NCBI GenBank assembly: GCA_963422745.1 | Contig: OY730477.1 | Span: forward strand, 1,860,001 to 1,924,000 | DNA: 64,000 bases | Source of the DNA: G963422745 sp963422745 | GTDB taxonomy: Bacteria > Actinomycetota > Acidimicrobiia > Acidimicrobiales > Aldehydirespiratoraceae | Direction: 5' to 3' | Shown here: one piece after another, positions 8,539-18,054 of the stretch | Layout of the letters: each line of letters starts with the position of its first letter | Numbering within the stretch: the stretch's first letter is position 1 | The notes under the pieces: model-generated | The model's input: the letters and a program-made list of their open reading frames with translations, nothing else | Databases searched by the model: none | What the model was told of the DNA's origin: nothing | Made by a program: the position numbers and the translations under genes

Positions 8539-9879
8539 ATGGGCGAGGTCGCACAACGCTCAATGCAACCAGAGTTGCGCTTTGACGCGATAATTATCGG
8601 TGCGGGCGTAATCGGCTGCGCTCTCGGACATGAGTTGGCGGGCCGTGGTTGGCGCACGCTTAACATCGACAAGGCCTCGGCGGCTGGTTCGGGCTCTACC
8701 ATCAACTCCTGCGCCATCGTCCGATTCAGTTATTCCACGGTTGCTGGTGTGATGTTGGCCTGGGAGGGATACCACTATTGGGAGGACTGGGCCGCCTATA
8801 TCGGCACCTTCGACGAGGCTGGCATGATCAAGTATCACAGAGTCGGCCAGGTCCTCGTTCGCTCTGTCGACAACAACAGCCACTCTGAGAGAGTCAAGAA
8901 GATCTGGGATGAGGTCGGCATTCCATATGAGACATGGACCGCCGATCAGCTCCGTGCACGACTGCCGATACTGGATCTGGGTCTTTATGGTCCCCCTAAG
9001 CGCCCTGACGACCAGCATTTCTGGGATGATTCTGACGGCGAAATCACGGGTGCCTACTACTCACCGAATGCGGGATACGTCAGTGACCCTCAGCTTTCCT
9101 GTCACAACCTGCAACGTGGTGCTGAGGCCCGCGGCGGCGAGTTCTGGTTCAACGCCGAGGTGACCGGAATTGACCGAGATGCCCGCAGAGTCCGGGGTGT
9201 CACACTCGCCGACGGTCGGTGCCCTAACGCCGATGTGGTTGTCAACGTTGCCGGTCCGCATTCGGCTCTGATCAACACGATGGCGGGTGTTTATGAATCG
9301 ATGAACATTAAGACCAGGGCTTTGCGCCATGAGGTGCATCACGTGCCCTCACCTGAGGGTTTCGATTTCGAGGCGCATGGTGTGGTGGCGGCCGACGACG
9401 ACCTGGGCATCTACTTTCGTCCTGAGGTAGGCAACCACATCCTCGTCGGCAGCGGCGATCCGGTATGTGACCCCAGAGAATGGGTTGACCCTGACGACTA
9501 CGACAGATCGCTCAGTGACAACCAGTGGGAGGCGCAGGTTCTGCGCGCGAACCGCCGCATACCCGGAATCGGCGTTCCTCACGAAAAGAAGGGCATCGTC
9601 GATCTCTACGATGTATCCGACGACTGGATCCCGATCTATGACCGCACCGACCTCGACGGCTTCTATGTTGCGATTGGTACCAGCGGCAACCAATACAAGA
9701 ACGCCGGTGTGGCGGGAAACGTTATGGCCGATCTCATCGAAGCAGTTGAAAGTGGCCAGGACCACGACAACGATCCGGTGGTGTCGATAGGCCGTTATAC
9801 CCAGACGCCCATTGATATCGGGTTCTTCGGCCGCAACCGTGAGATCAATTCCGACTCCTCAATGTCAGTTCACGGCTAA
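8539..9879 (+). CDS. FAD-dependent oxidoreductase, DAO (sarcosine/dimethylglycine oxidase-like) family
   Basis: This is a 446-residue flavoprotein of the D-amino-acid-oxidase fold. The dinucleotide-binding motif IIIGAGVIGCALGHEL is at residues about 18-33, followed by the acidic residue region TLNIDKASAAGSGST. The C-terminal FAD-contacting segment GFYVAIGTSGNQYKNA is typical of sarcosine/glycine-betaine-type oxidases. Relatives oxidise N-methylated or D-amino acids, but the substrate cannot be inferred. It is divergently oriented to the amidohydrolase. It is followed by a candidate terminator and a repeat array. Confidence 0.88.
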   Translation: MGEVAQRSMQPELRFDAIIIGAGVIGCALGHELAGRGWRTLNIDKASAAGSGSTINSCAIVRFSYSTVAGVMLAWEGYHYWEDWAAYIGTFDEAGMIKYHRVGQVLVRSVDNNSHSERVKKIWDEVGIPYETWTADQLRARLPILDLGLYGPPKRPDDQHFWDDSDGEITGAYYSPNAGYVSDPQLSCHNLQRGAEARGGEFWFNAEVTGIDRDARRVRGVTLADGRCPNADVVVNVAGPHSALINTMAGVYESMNIKTRALRHEVHHVPSPEGFDFEAHGVVAADDDLGIYFRPEVGNHILVGSGDPVCDPREWVDPDDYDRSLSDNQWEAQVLRANRRIPGIGVPHEKKGIVDLYDVSDDWIPIYDRTDLDGFYVAIGTSGNQYKNAGVAGNVMADLIEAVESGQDHDNDPVVSIGRYTQTPIDIGFFGRNREINSDSSMSVHG

Positions 9880-9891
9880 TTCTCAGTCTGC

Positions 9892-9931
9892 CCAATTGTT
9901 ACAGTCTGCCGACAATTGGATCTCACTTTTT
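9892..9931 (+). terminator. Candidate terminator hairpin after the FAD oxidoreductase gene
   Basis: CCAATTGT (9892-9899) and its exact reverse complement ACAATTGG (9912-9919) can form an 8-bp stem with a 12-nt loop. It begins 12 bp after the stop codon, and a T-run (TTTTT) follows about 8 bp beyond. The stem is AT-rich and the T-run is displaced, so this is only moderately like a factor-independent terminator. Confidence 0.45.
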
Positions 9932-9997
9932 CGATCGGGTAGCAGTTGTAACGATCAGGTGGTTCGCCTAATCGGCTACGGGAGGTTTGACTATCCC

Positions 9998-10195
9998 GGT
10001 TTGGGTGGTCGTGTTGGGGTGTTGGGTCAGCGTTGTGTATGTGTTCGTGGTGATGTGTTGGTGGTTTGGGTGGTCGTGTTGGGGTGTTGGGTCAGCGTTG
10101 TGTATGTGTTGGTGGTGATGTCGTGGGCGGCGGCGAGGTCCGTGATGTCGGTCGAAGTTGTGCATGTGTTGGTGGTTTGGGTGGTCGTAGCGCGT
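9998..10195. repeat. About 65-bp imperfect tandem repeat in the gap before the FMN oxidase gene
   Basis: Two nearly identical units start at 9998 and 10063 (each beginning GGTTTGGGTGGTCGTG). They are followed by a diverged, partly deleted third unit ending near 10195. The 393-bp gap 9880-10272 otherwise contains only the inverted repeat at 9892 and a short unannotatable stretch before the next start codon. Confidence 0.9.
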
Positions 10196-10272
10196 GTGTC
10201 TGGCGTGGGTGTGACCGCCTGAATTGCCTGAATCACTTGTCAGCCAGGGTCAGCGATCGGCGGTGATATGGC

Positions 10273-11433
10273 ATGGTTCAAGACATGAGCGACCTGATGG
10301 ATCGTCTGCCAAGCATCAACGACCTTGAACGACGGGCCTTTAGGCGTATTCCGCGTTTCGCATGGGAGTACTTGGTCTCCGGCACAGGCGACGAGACCGC
10401 GGTGCATCGCAACCGTGAAGCGCTACGAGCCGTAAAGCTTCGGCCCAGGCTGTTGCAAGGCCCCCTGGCGGTCAACACCGCTACCACGCTCTTCGGCACC
10501 GATTACAGCGCACCAATCGGCATCGCCCCGATCGGTTTGACCGGGTTGATGTGGCCAGGCACCGACCTTGCTTTGGCGCTATGCGCGGCCCGCCACCGAA
10601 TCCCTGTCACTCTCAGCACGGTCGCCACCACAACGCCGGAACGGATCGGGCCATTGACGCAGGGTATGGCCTGGTTTCAGCTCTACCCGCCTCGTGATCT
10701 CGCAATGCGCAACGACTTGATCAAACGAGCCCGTAACGCCGGATTCTCAACCCTTGTAGTCACCGCTGACGTACCGCATCCCAGTCGCCGGGAACGACAG
10801 CGCAAGGCGAAGATCACCGTTCCTACCCGGATCGCACCCCGGCTGATCCTGCAAGCCGTCCGACACCCACGCTGGACCTTCGCCCTACTGCGCCACGGGC
10901 TTCCACGCCTTCGCACGGTGGAGCCCTATATCAAAGGCCGGCGCAGTTTTGCTGGCGTAGCTGGCTTCGTGGGTGCCACTCTGGGAGGCACGCTCTCGTG
11001 GGAGTACCTGAGCCAGGTGCGTGAACTCTGGGACGGTCCCGTTGTGGTTAAGGGGGTCCTGGATCCCGACGACGCGGGCCGTTGTGTCGACGTCGGCGTC
11101 GACGGAATCTGGCTGTCCAACCACGGCGGTCGTCAACTCGAGGCGGCCGAGTCGCCACTTGACGTGATCGCTGAGATCGTCGAACGAGTGGATGGGTGTG
11201 CGAAGATCATCATGGATAGCGGCATCCGCAGCGGCACCGACGTGGCCCGCGCCCTGGCTCTGGGCGCTGACTTCGTGTTCTGCGGGCGGGCGTTCATGTT
11301 CGGATTGGCGGGTCTCGGTGATGGCGGTGCCGAGCACGCATTAGCGATTCTGAGTGACGGGCTGCGCAACGTCATGCATCAGACCGGCTGCGTCACCCCT
11401 GGCGAGCTCCGTCAACGAGTCGTGTTGACCTAG
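10273..11433 (+). CDS. FMN-dependent alpha-hydroxy-acid oxidase/dehydrogenase (LldD-like)
   Basis: This 386-residue flavoenzyme of the glycolate oxidase/L-lactate dehydrogenase family oxidises 2-hydroxy acids to 2-oxo acids. Conserved pieces are the N-terminal DLERRAFRRIPRFAWEYL, GDETAVHRN, WFQLYPPRD, VVKGV (catalytic-region lysine), WLSNHGGRQLE (catalytic His) and the phosphate-binding GADFVFCGRAFMFG. The exact hydroxyacid (lactate, glycolate, mandelate or other) is not determinable. Starts at ATG 10273 or ATG 10285 are both plausible. It stands alone between two repeat-containing gaps. Confidence 0.9.
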   Translation: MVQDMSDLMDRLPSINDLERRAFRRIPRFAWEYLVSGTGDETAVHRNREALRAVKLRPRLLQGPLAVNTATTLFGTDYSAPIGIAPIGLTGLMWPGTDLALALCAARHRIPVTLSTVATTTPERIGPLTQGMAWFQLYPPRDLAMRNDLIKRARNAGFSTLVVTADVPHPSRRERQRKAKITVPTRIAPRLILQAVRHPRWTFALLRHGLPRLRTVEPYIKGRRSFAGVAGFVGATLGGTLSWEYLSQVRELWDGPVVVKGVLDPDDAGRCVDVGVDGIWLSNHGGRQLEAAESPLDVIAEIVERVDGCAKIIMDSGIRSGTDVARALALGADFVFCGRAFMFGLAGLGDGGAEHALAILSDGLRNVMHQTGCVTPGELRQRVVLT

Positions 11434-11570
11434 AGGCATCAAGTTAGATCAGCCGAAGTGACTTTGACTCCGCCCGGTTTGGAAAGCACTCGCACCAACG
11501 GAAAAACCGAAACACCCGCCGACGCCAGCCCTGCAATAGTTCCAGAGTCGCCGTGACGGCCATCTAGAGG

Positions 11571-11690
11571 CAATCAATTTCGGCAAGACAAGCCAGCAAC
11601 TATGTCCGCGTCTTGTGAATTCAGTTTCGGCAAGGCAATCAGTTTTCGGCAAGGCAAGCCAGCAACTATGTCCGCGCTTTGTGTATTCGG
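11571..11690. repeat. Duplicated 66-bp-spaced element in the lldD-like/Fe-S gene gap
   Basis: A segment containing AAGCCAGCAACTATGTCCGCG occurs twice, with the matching AGCC starting at 11591 and 11657, an offset of 66 bp. The flanking CGGCAAG(A/G)CA and TTGTG(A/T)ATTC are also shared. An extra partial CGGCAAGGCAATCAG sits between them. The remainder of the 336-bp gap 11434-11769 shows nothing I can name. Confidence 0.85.
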
Positions 11691-11769
11691 CGTGTCAACG
11701 TGACAGAGTAGCGGCCATGTTTGCACTCGTTTCGGCACCTGCCGGTGGATCAAGTTCCTCGGCGGGCGT

Positions 11770-13284
11770 GTGAGCAGGCTCGGCTTTCTCCTGGACAGCG
11801 ATTCCTGTATCGGCTGTCATGCCTGCACGGTTGCTTGCAAGAGCGAACACGACGTGGCCTTGGGCGTAAACCGCACCTGGGTGAAGTACATCGAGAAGGG
11901 CTCGTTCCCCGACGTGAGCCGCCACTTCTCAGTGATGAGATGCAACCACTGCGACGACGCACCCTGCATTGAGATCTGCCCCACCAATGCTCTCTACCGA
12001 GCCGACAACGGCGTAGTTGACTTCAACGACAGCCACTGCATCGGATGCAAGGCATGCATGAATGCCTGCCCCTATGACGCCATCTACATCAACCCCGAAA
12101 CCAACACAGCCAACAAGTGCAACTTCTGCAATCACCGAATCGAGCAGGGCCTCGAACCGAGCTGCGTGGTGGTCTGTCCCACGCATGCCATCTCCGTCGC
12201 TGATCTGGACGATCCCCTAGATCCGGTCACGTCGATCATCGCTCGCGAAGACGTAACAGTGCGTGCCCCCGAGCAGAACACCAAACCCAAGGTCTACTAC
12301 CGGGGCGCAGATGCGGCGTCACTGGATCCGTTGCGCACGGCGATTGCGCCCGACGGGTTGATCTGGGCCGATACCACAGCGGATCACCCCACAGTGCCGC
12401 CTGTTGCCGGGCGTCCAGACGCTCGCACCACCTATACCACCGCCCACACAATGACCTGGAGGGCCAAGGTGTCGGGCTATCTGGTTACCAAAGGCGTGGC
12501 CGCCGGGATGATGCTCGTGGCAGCATTGCTGGTGGCGACCGGACATGGCGAACTCGGCTCCGTGTCCGTCATGGCGCCGATAGTGGCAGGGGTGTTTCTG
12601 GCAATTACCGGGGTGTTGTTGGTGGCCGACCTCAAACAGCCCCTGCGATTTCACTATCTGTTGACCCGATCCAATTCCAGGTCATGGCTGGTAAAAGGCG
12701 CGTACATCCTTATGGCATTTGCGGTGTGTGTCGGCATCTCAGGGATCGGTGGGCTCATGAACATGGCTGGCCTCGTGGAGTTCATGGTCCTGCCGACCTG
12801 CGCGGGAGCGATTGCAACAGCTGGATACACAGCGTTCTTGTTTGCCCAGTGCGAGGGGCGCGATCTGTGGCAGACCCGACTGCTGGGACCAACCTTGTTG
12901 TCACAAGCCGTGCTTGCCGGAGCGGCAGGCTTCGCTATCGCAGATGTCTTCGGCGACATCGGCAATCCAATAGCTGTGCGCTGGCTACTTGTTGGGGCCT
13001 GCGGGGTAACGGCCGCGCTGATTGCCGCTGAGGTCACGTCGGCTCATGAACCCCATGTGCGGGTTGCGGTCTCGGAGATGACCGCTGGTGCCTACCGTGG
13101 GAAGTTCCGCGTCGGAGTTGTCGGGGGCGTCGCCATCCCAGCGTTGTTGACAGCGCTTGCAATGATTGTCGGTTCGGGCACCGCCACGGTGCTAACGGCA
13201 ATCGCAGGTGTGTTCGCGCTTGTCGGCATGTGGTTCTATGAGGACGCATTTGTCCGAGCTGGCCAATCGGTGCCGCTGTCGTGA
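11770..13284 (+). CDS. Fused iron-sulfur (DmsB/NrfC-like) and NrfD-like membrane subunit of a molybdopterin oxidoreductase
   Basis: This 504-residue protein joins two subunits that are usually separate. Residues about 1-180 carry four cysteine clusters for four [4Fe-4S] centres: CIGCHACTVAC, CNHCDDAPCIEICP, CIGCKACMNACP, and CNFC with a later CVVVCP. Residues about 230-500 form an NrfD/PsrC-like membrane domain with eight or so hydrophobic segments and the typical stretch RFHYLLTRSNSRSWLV. The fusion would carry electrons between a membrane quinone pool and the catalytic subunit encoded 81 bp downstream. The GTG at 11770 is the only start giving the first cluster. The direction (reductase or dehydrogenase) is unknown. 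Confidence 0.88.
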   Translation: MSRLGFLLDSDSCIGCHACTVACKSEHDVALGVNRTWVKYIEKGSFPDVSRHFSVMRCNHCDDAPCIEICPTNALYRADNGVVDFNDSHCIGCKACMNACPYDAIYINPETNTANKCNFCNHRIEQGLEPSCVVVCPTHAISVADLDDPLDPVTSIIAREDVTVRAPEQNTKPKVYYRGADAASLDPLRTAIAPDGLIWADTTADHPTVPPVAGRPDARTTYTTAHTMTWRAKVSGYLVTKGVAAGMMLVAALLVATGHGELGSVSVMAPIVAGVFLAITGVLLVADLKQPLRFHYLLTRSNSRSWLVKGAYILMAFAVCVGISGIGGLMNMAGLVEFMVLPTCAGAIATAGYTAFLFAQCEGRDLWQTRLLGPTLLSQAVLAGAAGFAIADVFGDIGNPIAVRWLLVGACGVTAALIAAEVTSAHEPHVRVAVSEMTAGAYRGKFRVGVVGGVAIPALLTALAMIVGSGTATVLTAIAGVFALVGMWFYEDAFVRAGQSVPLS

Positions 13285-13365
13285 ACCAGCGCGGGCACCC
13301 ATGAATCCCTGCGGACCATTCAACCAAGTCGTCGGACGAAGAATCCGAGAACTCAAGTTGCATCC

Positions 13366-16194
13366 GTGAACGAATTATCTGCATATCCGCCGTTCGAAGA
13401 CTGGCACGACGTGACCTCGTTGGATGCCAAAGCCTGGCCGGACAGGATCCAGCGACGTCACACGCTGATACCCACCACATGTTTCAACTGTGAAGCCGCC
13501 TGCGGACTTCTTGCCCATGTCAACCACGACACCGCCGCAATCGAACGGATCGAAGGCAACCCGTTACATCCCGCTAGCCGAGGTCGAAATTGCGCCAAAG
13601 GCCCAGCCACCCTAAATCAGGTAAATGACCCCGAACGGGTTCTGTATCCGATGAGACGGGTCGGCGAGCGGGGCGCTGGTCGCTGGGAACGCATCGAATG
13701 GTCACAGGCCCTTGCAGAGATTGCCGAACGAATCACCGCAGCCTTTGATGAGGGCCGTCGCGATGGTGTCATGTATCACGTCGGGCGACCCGGCGAGGAC
13801 GGCTACGCCGAACGGGTCCTCAAGGCATGGGGAGTCGACGGCCACAACAGCCACACAAACATCTGCTCAAGCGCGGCACGGGTCGGCTACCAGAGTTGGA
13901 TGGGCCACGACCGTCCCTCGTCGGACTTCGCCAACGCCGAGGTTGTGTTCTTGATCTCGTCGCATCTCGAGGCGGGCCACTACTTCAACCCGCACGCCCA
14001 ACGCATAATTGAGGCCCAACAAAACGGGGCGACCGTCATATGCGTTGACCCTCGCCTGTCCAACACCGGGGCCAAGGCCGATCATTGGCTGGCTGCCTGG
14101 CCGGGCACCGAACCATTCTTGTTGTTGACCATCGCCCGTCTGTTGATCACCAACGGAACCTGGCAACGTGACTTCGTGCGACGATGGGTCAACTGGGAGA
14201 CATACCTGACCCAAAAAAGACCCGATCTTCGTGTTGAGTTCGAATCTCTTGAACAGGCATGGCTTGACGAGTACGCCAACTACACACCTCAACGCGCCGC
14301 TGAGATCTGCGGAGTCTCGGCAGATCAACTGTGTGAGATCGCAGAGATTATCGGGGCGCATCCCGGTCGCTTCTCGTCGCACAATTGGCGGGCAGCCGCA
14401 GCAGGAAATCTTGGTGGGTGGCAAACCGCCCGATGCCTTTTCTTCCTCAACGTCCTCACCGCTTCGGTCGCAACCGTTGGAGGCACGAGCGGTGCTGGCT
14501 GGAACAAGTTCAAACCGGCGCAGCCCAAGAGCCCCGGAGCCGTGAACGAATGGAATGAGCTCAGCTGGCCACGGGAGTACCCGCTGTCGCATCACGAGAT
14601 GTCGATCCTGTTGCCGCACTTCCTTAACGAGGGCCGAGGCGCGCTTGATGTGTACTTCACCCGGGTCTACAACCCGATCTGGACTAATCCCGACGGGTTC
14701 AGTTGGCTCGAAGCGCTTAAGGACGAGAACAAGGTGCGTTGTCATGTGGCGCTCACCCCGACCTGGTCCGAAACCGCCTGGTTTGCCGACTACGTCCTAC
14801 CCATGGGGGTGGGCACCGAACGCCACGACGTCGCCGGTTTCGAGACACATGCCGGGCGTTGGATCGGCTTCCGACAGCCCGTTCTACGCCGCTACGCCGA
14901 GATTCGAGGGGAACGAATCGGGCGCGAGACCCGCACGCATCAGTTCAATCCCGGCGAGGTCTGGGAGGAAAACGAGTTCTGGATCGACCTTTCCTGGCAA
15001 ATCGATCCTGACGGCTCCCGGGGAATCCGCCGCTGGTTCGAATCAGACGAAGTGCCCGGCACGCCGATAACCGTTGACGAATACTACGCCACTATGTTCG
15101 CAGAATCGGTACCTGGGTTGGCTTCCGCAGCCGCCGCGGCGGGCAAGACACCATTGGAGCACATGCGCGACACCGGGGCTTACGCGATTCCCGGTGATGT
15201 CATCACACCTTATGAACGCAAGGTCAATCCCGAAGCCGTTGCCGACTGCACCATTGACGAAGGCGTGTACCGCAAGCCCGCAACGATCGGCACGTGGGAC
15301 CGAACCGCCGAAGGTCTAAGCGAGATCCGGCTGGCCGACCTCGGTGATGGTTCGGTCGGCGTGGACGTCGACGGCGAGGTCAGAGAGGGTTTCCCTACGC
15401 CGTCACGCAAACTTGAGTTCTACTCAACCACATTGCGCGACTGGGGCTGGCCCGAGTACGCCACACCCACCTGGATACCTAGTCACGTCCACCACCAAGA
15501 TCTTGACATTGATGGCAATGAGCGCATCTTGTTGCCGACGTTTCGGATCCCGACCCTTATTCACACCAGATCGGCGAACTCGAAATGGCTCAGCGAGCTG
15601 AGCCACCGGCACCCGCTTTGGATCCACCCAAGCGACGCCGAAGAACTCGGTATTGAGATCGACGCTCTGGTGCGGATCAGCACACGGATAGGCCATTTCG
15701 TGATTCGTGCCTGGCGAACCGAAGGAATCCGTCCCGGCGTCGTGGCGGCATCGCATCATATGGGGCGATGGAGGCTCGATAACGACCAGGGCCGGTCCTG
15801 GACTTCGGGCCCCGCGGAGATCGCAAATCAAGGCACGCAATGGAAACTCGCCCGCGATGGTGGTGTGCAGGCCTGGGAGAGCGCAGATCCCGATACCTCC
15901 AGGATCTGGTGGCATGACACTGGCGTACACCAGAACCTGACGTTTTGCGTGCAGCCCGATCCGGTCTCGGGCATGCAGTGCTGGCATCAACGTGTGCGTG
16001 TGACTCCCGCGGAACCCGGTGACAACTACGGCGATGTGGTAGTTGACACAGCCAAAAGCCGCGAGGCGTATCTCGACTGGCTGTCTTTGACCCGACCGGC
16101 CCCGGGACCCGATGGCCTTCGTCGCCCGCTCTGGTATGCCCGGCCGCTCAAGCCTTCCCCGCAGATGTATCACATCGGCGAGACCACGACATAA
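13366..16194 (+). CDS. Molybdopterin (bis-MGD) oxidoreductase catalytic subunit, DMSO-reductase superfamily
   Basis: This 942-residue catalytic subunit binds molybdenum or tungsten bis-MGD. An N-terminal [4Fe-4S] motif is visible as CFNCEAACG with a later NCAKGP. NICSSAARVGYQ probably contains the metal-ligand region (Cys or Ser). A conserved C-terminal MGD-binding domain starts near RILLPTFRIPT. No twin-arginine signal precedes the Fe-S motif, so the subunit may face the cytoplasm, unlike PsrA/PhsA. The GTG at 13366 is used. Its partner is the Fe-S/NrfD fusion immediately upstream, and MobA for its cofactor is encoded at 59832. The substrate (sulfur, arsenic, N-oxide or other) cannot be assigned. 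Confidence 0.88.
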   Translation: MNELSAYPPFEDWHDVTSLDAKAWPDRIQRRHTLIPTTCFNCEAACGLLAHVNHDTAAIERIEGNPLHPASRGRNCAKGPATLNQVNDPERVLYPMRRVGERGAGRWERIEWSQALAEIAERITAAFDEGRRDGVMYHVGRPGEDGYAERVLKAWGVDGHNSHTNICSSAARVGYQSWMGHDRPSSDFANAEVVFLISSHLEAGHYFNPHAQRIIEAQQNGATVICVDPRLSNTGAKADHWLAAWPGTEPFLLLTIARLLITNGTWQRDFVRRWVNWETYLTQKRPDLRVEFESLEQAWLDEYANYTPQRAAEICGVSADQLCEIAEIIGAHPGRFSSHNWRAAAAGNLGGWQTARCLFFLNVLTASVATVGGTSGAGWNKFKPAQPKSPGAVNEWNELSWPREYPLSHHEMSILLPHFLNEGRGALDVYFTRVYNPIWTNPDGFSWLEALKDENKVRCHVALTPTWSETAWFADYVLPMGVGTERHDVAGFETHAGRWIGFRQPVLRRYAEIRGERIGRETRTHQFNPGEVWEENEFWIDLSWQIDPDGSRGIRRWFESDEVPGTPITVDEYYATMFAESVPGLASAAAAAGKTPLEHMRDTGAYAIPGDVITPYERKVNPEAVADCTIDEGVYRKPATIGTWDRTAEGLSEIRLADLGDGSVGVDVDGEVREGFPTPSRKLEFYSTTLRDWGWPEYATPTWIPSHVHHQDLDIDGNERILLPTFRIPTLIHTRSANSKWLSELSHRHPLWIHPSDAEELGIEIDALVRISTRIGHFVIRAWRTEGIRPGVVAASHHMGRWRLDNDQGRSWTSGPAEIANQGTQWKLARDGGVQAWESADPDTSRIWWHDTGVHQNLTFCVQPDPVSGMQCWHQRVRVTPAEPGDNYGDVVVDTAKSREAYLDWLSLTRPAPGPDGLRRPLWYARPLKPSPQMYHIGETTT

Positions 16195-16293
16195 CGCGAA
16201 CCACGAGGTAGTGCCGTTGGATGTTTCGGCCCGGCGCTCCGGCCTTGTGAATTGGCAACGCAGTGGCTCACTTGTCGTCCGGTCGGTGTTTGT

Positions 16294-16330
16294 TCGGTGG
16301 TTTGAGGAGATTTCGGTGGTTTGAGGAGAT
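16294..16330. repeat. Short 18-bp direct repeat in the gap before the MFS gene
   Basis: TCGGTGGTTTGAGGAGAT occurs at 16294-16311 and 16313-16330, a 19-bp offset. The rest of the 260-bp gap 16195-16454 shows no gene or clear hairpin. Confidence 0.8.
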
Positions 16331-16454
16331 GGTGTAACCGCACGCAACCTTGCTGGTCAGTAGCGCATTGAAAGATCCCTTGCCGGTGTCGATCCAAACA
16401 CCGGGATCAAGCAACGGCGGGGGAGCCGCACTACGAGACCGGTTTTGATTAGCC

Positions 16455-17645
16455 ATGTTGTTGCAGCGACTGCACGCCATAAATCAGATCGTCCATGACG
16501 ACTACGGATGGCCACTGGCACGTCTCAGCGGGCTTGAAAGTTTGGCACGCTCAATGACTGTCACCGTGCTTCCGTTGACGGTCCTTGAGGCTTTCGGTTC
16601 CAAGGAAGCTGTAACATTCACCTACCTGGGTGGCTCCGTGGTGGCCTTGTTCGCGACTCTCAACGTTGGCAGGTTTGAGTCGTGGATGGCTCGAAGGTGG
16701 GTGGTCACCTGGGCGATCGTGTCGCTGGTGGCCGCCGACCTGCTGATCATCTTGGGTAGGGGTGCGTTGCTCGGGGTCGCAATAGGGCTCGTGGCAACCC
16801 AAGCGGCGATCTTCACTGTGTGTTTGTCGTTGTTCATCATGGATTACATCAACCGCCGGGAACTGCGCCGCAACGAGTCGCGAAGGATGGTGTACACCGG
16901 CGTAGCTTGGATCGTTGGTCCGATCGCCTCGATCCTGTTGTACAACGAGGTCTCAACAAACCTCCCGTATCTCATCAGCGCAGGGCTCGCTGGGGCCACG
17001 CTCATCTACTTCTGGGTTCTGCGTCTCGGCACGAACCCGGTGCTGTCCACGCCTCGTTCGACCGCACCAAGCCCGCTGAGCAACATTCCCCGGTTTTTTC
17101 GCCGTCATTACCTACGGGTCGCGTATCTGATCACGCTGACTCGCGGTACTTTCTGGGCTGGCTTCTTTATCTATGCACCTCTGTATGTGTTGGAGGCAGG
17201 ATTGCCGACTTGGACTGCTGGCGGAATCATCGCCGCGGCGGCGGTGTTGCTGCTGATCAGTCCGGTCGTGGTGGTCAGCCGCAATCGAACCAGTACCCGT
17301 ACTCTGCTCGTCATCGGATTCGCAACAGTTGCTACGGGCCTCGTCGGGGTCGGGCTAGTCGGAGAGGCCCGTCCGATCGGAGTCGTCTTCTGGCTGTGGG
17401 CTGCTATGGGAGCGTCGTGGTTGGACCTTCTCGGCAATATCCCATTCATGCGAATCGTCAAGACACGTGAGCGAGTGGCGATGACAACGGTCTTCTCGTC
17501 GTATCGGGAAACGGCATCGTTGATGGCTCCAGGTCTGGTCGCGCTGGTCGTGGTGTTCGGGCCATTCTGGGTCTACTTCTTTGTGTTGGCGTTGCTGTGC
17601 ACTTTGACGGCATTGGCCTGTACTACTTTGCCGAGGCGGATCTGA
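16455..17645 (+). CDS. Major facilitator superfamily transporter
   Basis: This 396-residue integral membrane protein has about 11-12 hydrophobic segments and the MFS-like cytoplasmic loop pattern (MARRWVVTWAIV; INRRELRRNESRR). No substrate-specific motif is evident. It lies alone between the molybdoenzyme and a convergent regulator gene. Its last roughly 20 codons are the founding copy of the downstream tandem array, so the sequence around its stop codon is repeated three more times after the gene. Confidence 0.8.
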   Translation: MLLQRLHAINQIVHDDYGWPLARLSGLESLARSMTVTVLPLTVLEAFGSKEAVTFTYLGGSVVALFATLNVGRFESWMARRWVVTWAIVSLVAADLLIILGRGALLGVAIGLVATQAAIFTVCLSLFIMDYINRRELRRNESRRMVYTGVAWIVGPIASILLYNEVSTNLPYLISAGLAGATLIYFWVLRLGTNPVLSTPRSTAPSPLSNIPRFFRRHYLRVAYLITLTRGTFWAGFFIYAPLYVLEAGLPTWTAGGIIAAAAVLLLISPVVVVSRNRTSTRTLLVIGFATVATGLVGVGLVGEARPIGVVFWLWAAMGASWLDLLGNIPFMRIVKTRERVAMTTVFSSYRETASLMAPGLVALVVVFGPFWVYFFVLALLCTLTALACTTLPRRI

Positions 17646-18045
17646 ACGATTTCAGGCGCGTTGCCGTTGGTTGCGGGTGTGTGGGGTGAGGGCTGGTTTG
17701 TGTTGGGGTTGCTGTGCACTTTGAGGGCATTGGTCTGCGCCACTTTGCCGGGGCGGATCTGAACGATTTCAGGCGCGTTGCCGCTGGCTGGCAAGGGTGT
17801 GTGGGGTGAGGGCTGGTTTGTGTTGGGGTTGCTGTGCACTTTGAGGGCATTGGTCTGCACTACCTTGCCGAGGCGGATCTGAACGATTTCAGGCGCGTTG
17901 CCGTTGGTTGCGGGTGTGTGGTGGGTGATGGCTGGTTTGTGTTGGGGTTGCTGTGCACTTTGAGGGCATTGGTCTGCACTACCTTGCCGAGGCGGATCTG
18001 AACGATTTCAGGCGCGTTGCCGTTGGTTGCGGGTGTGTGGGGGTG
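17582..18045. repeat. 117-120-bp tandem array seeded by the 3' end of the MFS gene
   Basis: Units start at 17582 (inside the coding sequence), 17699, 17819 and 17938, giving spacings of 117, 120 and 119 bp. Each holds a GTTGCTGTGCACTTTGA-like core and GGCGGATCTGAACGATTTC, which in the first unit is the gene's own stop region. The intergenic copies agree better with one another than with the coding copy. The array occupies essentially the whole 409-bp convergent gap between the MFS gene and the Lrp-type regulator. Confidence 0.95.
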
Positions 18046-18054
18046 GGCCGGATC

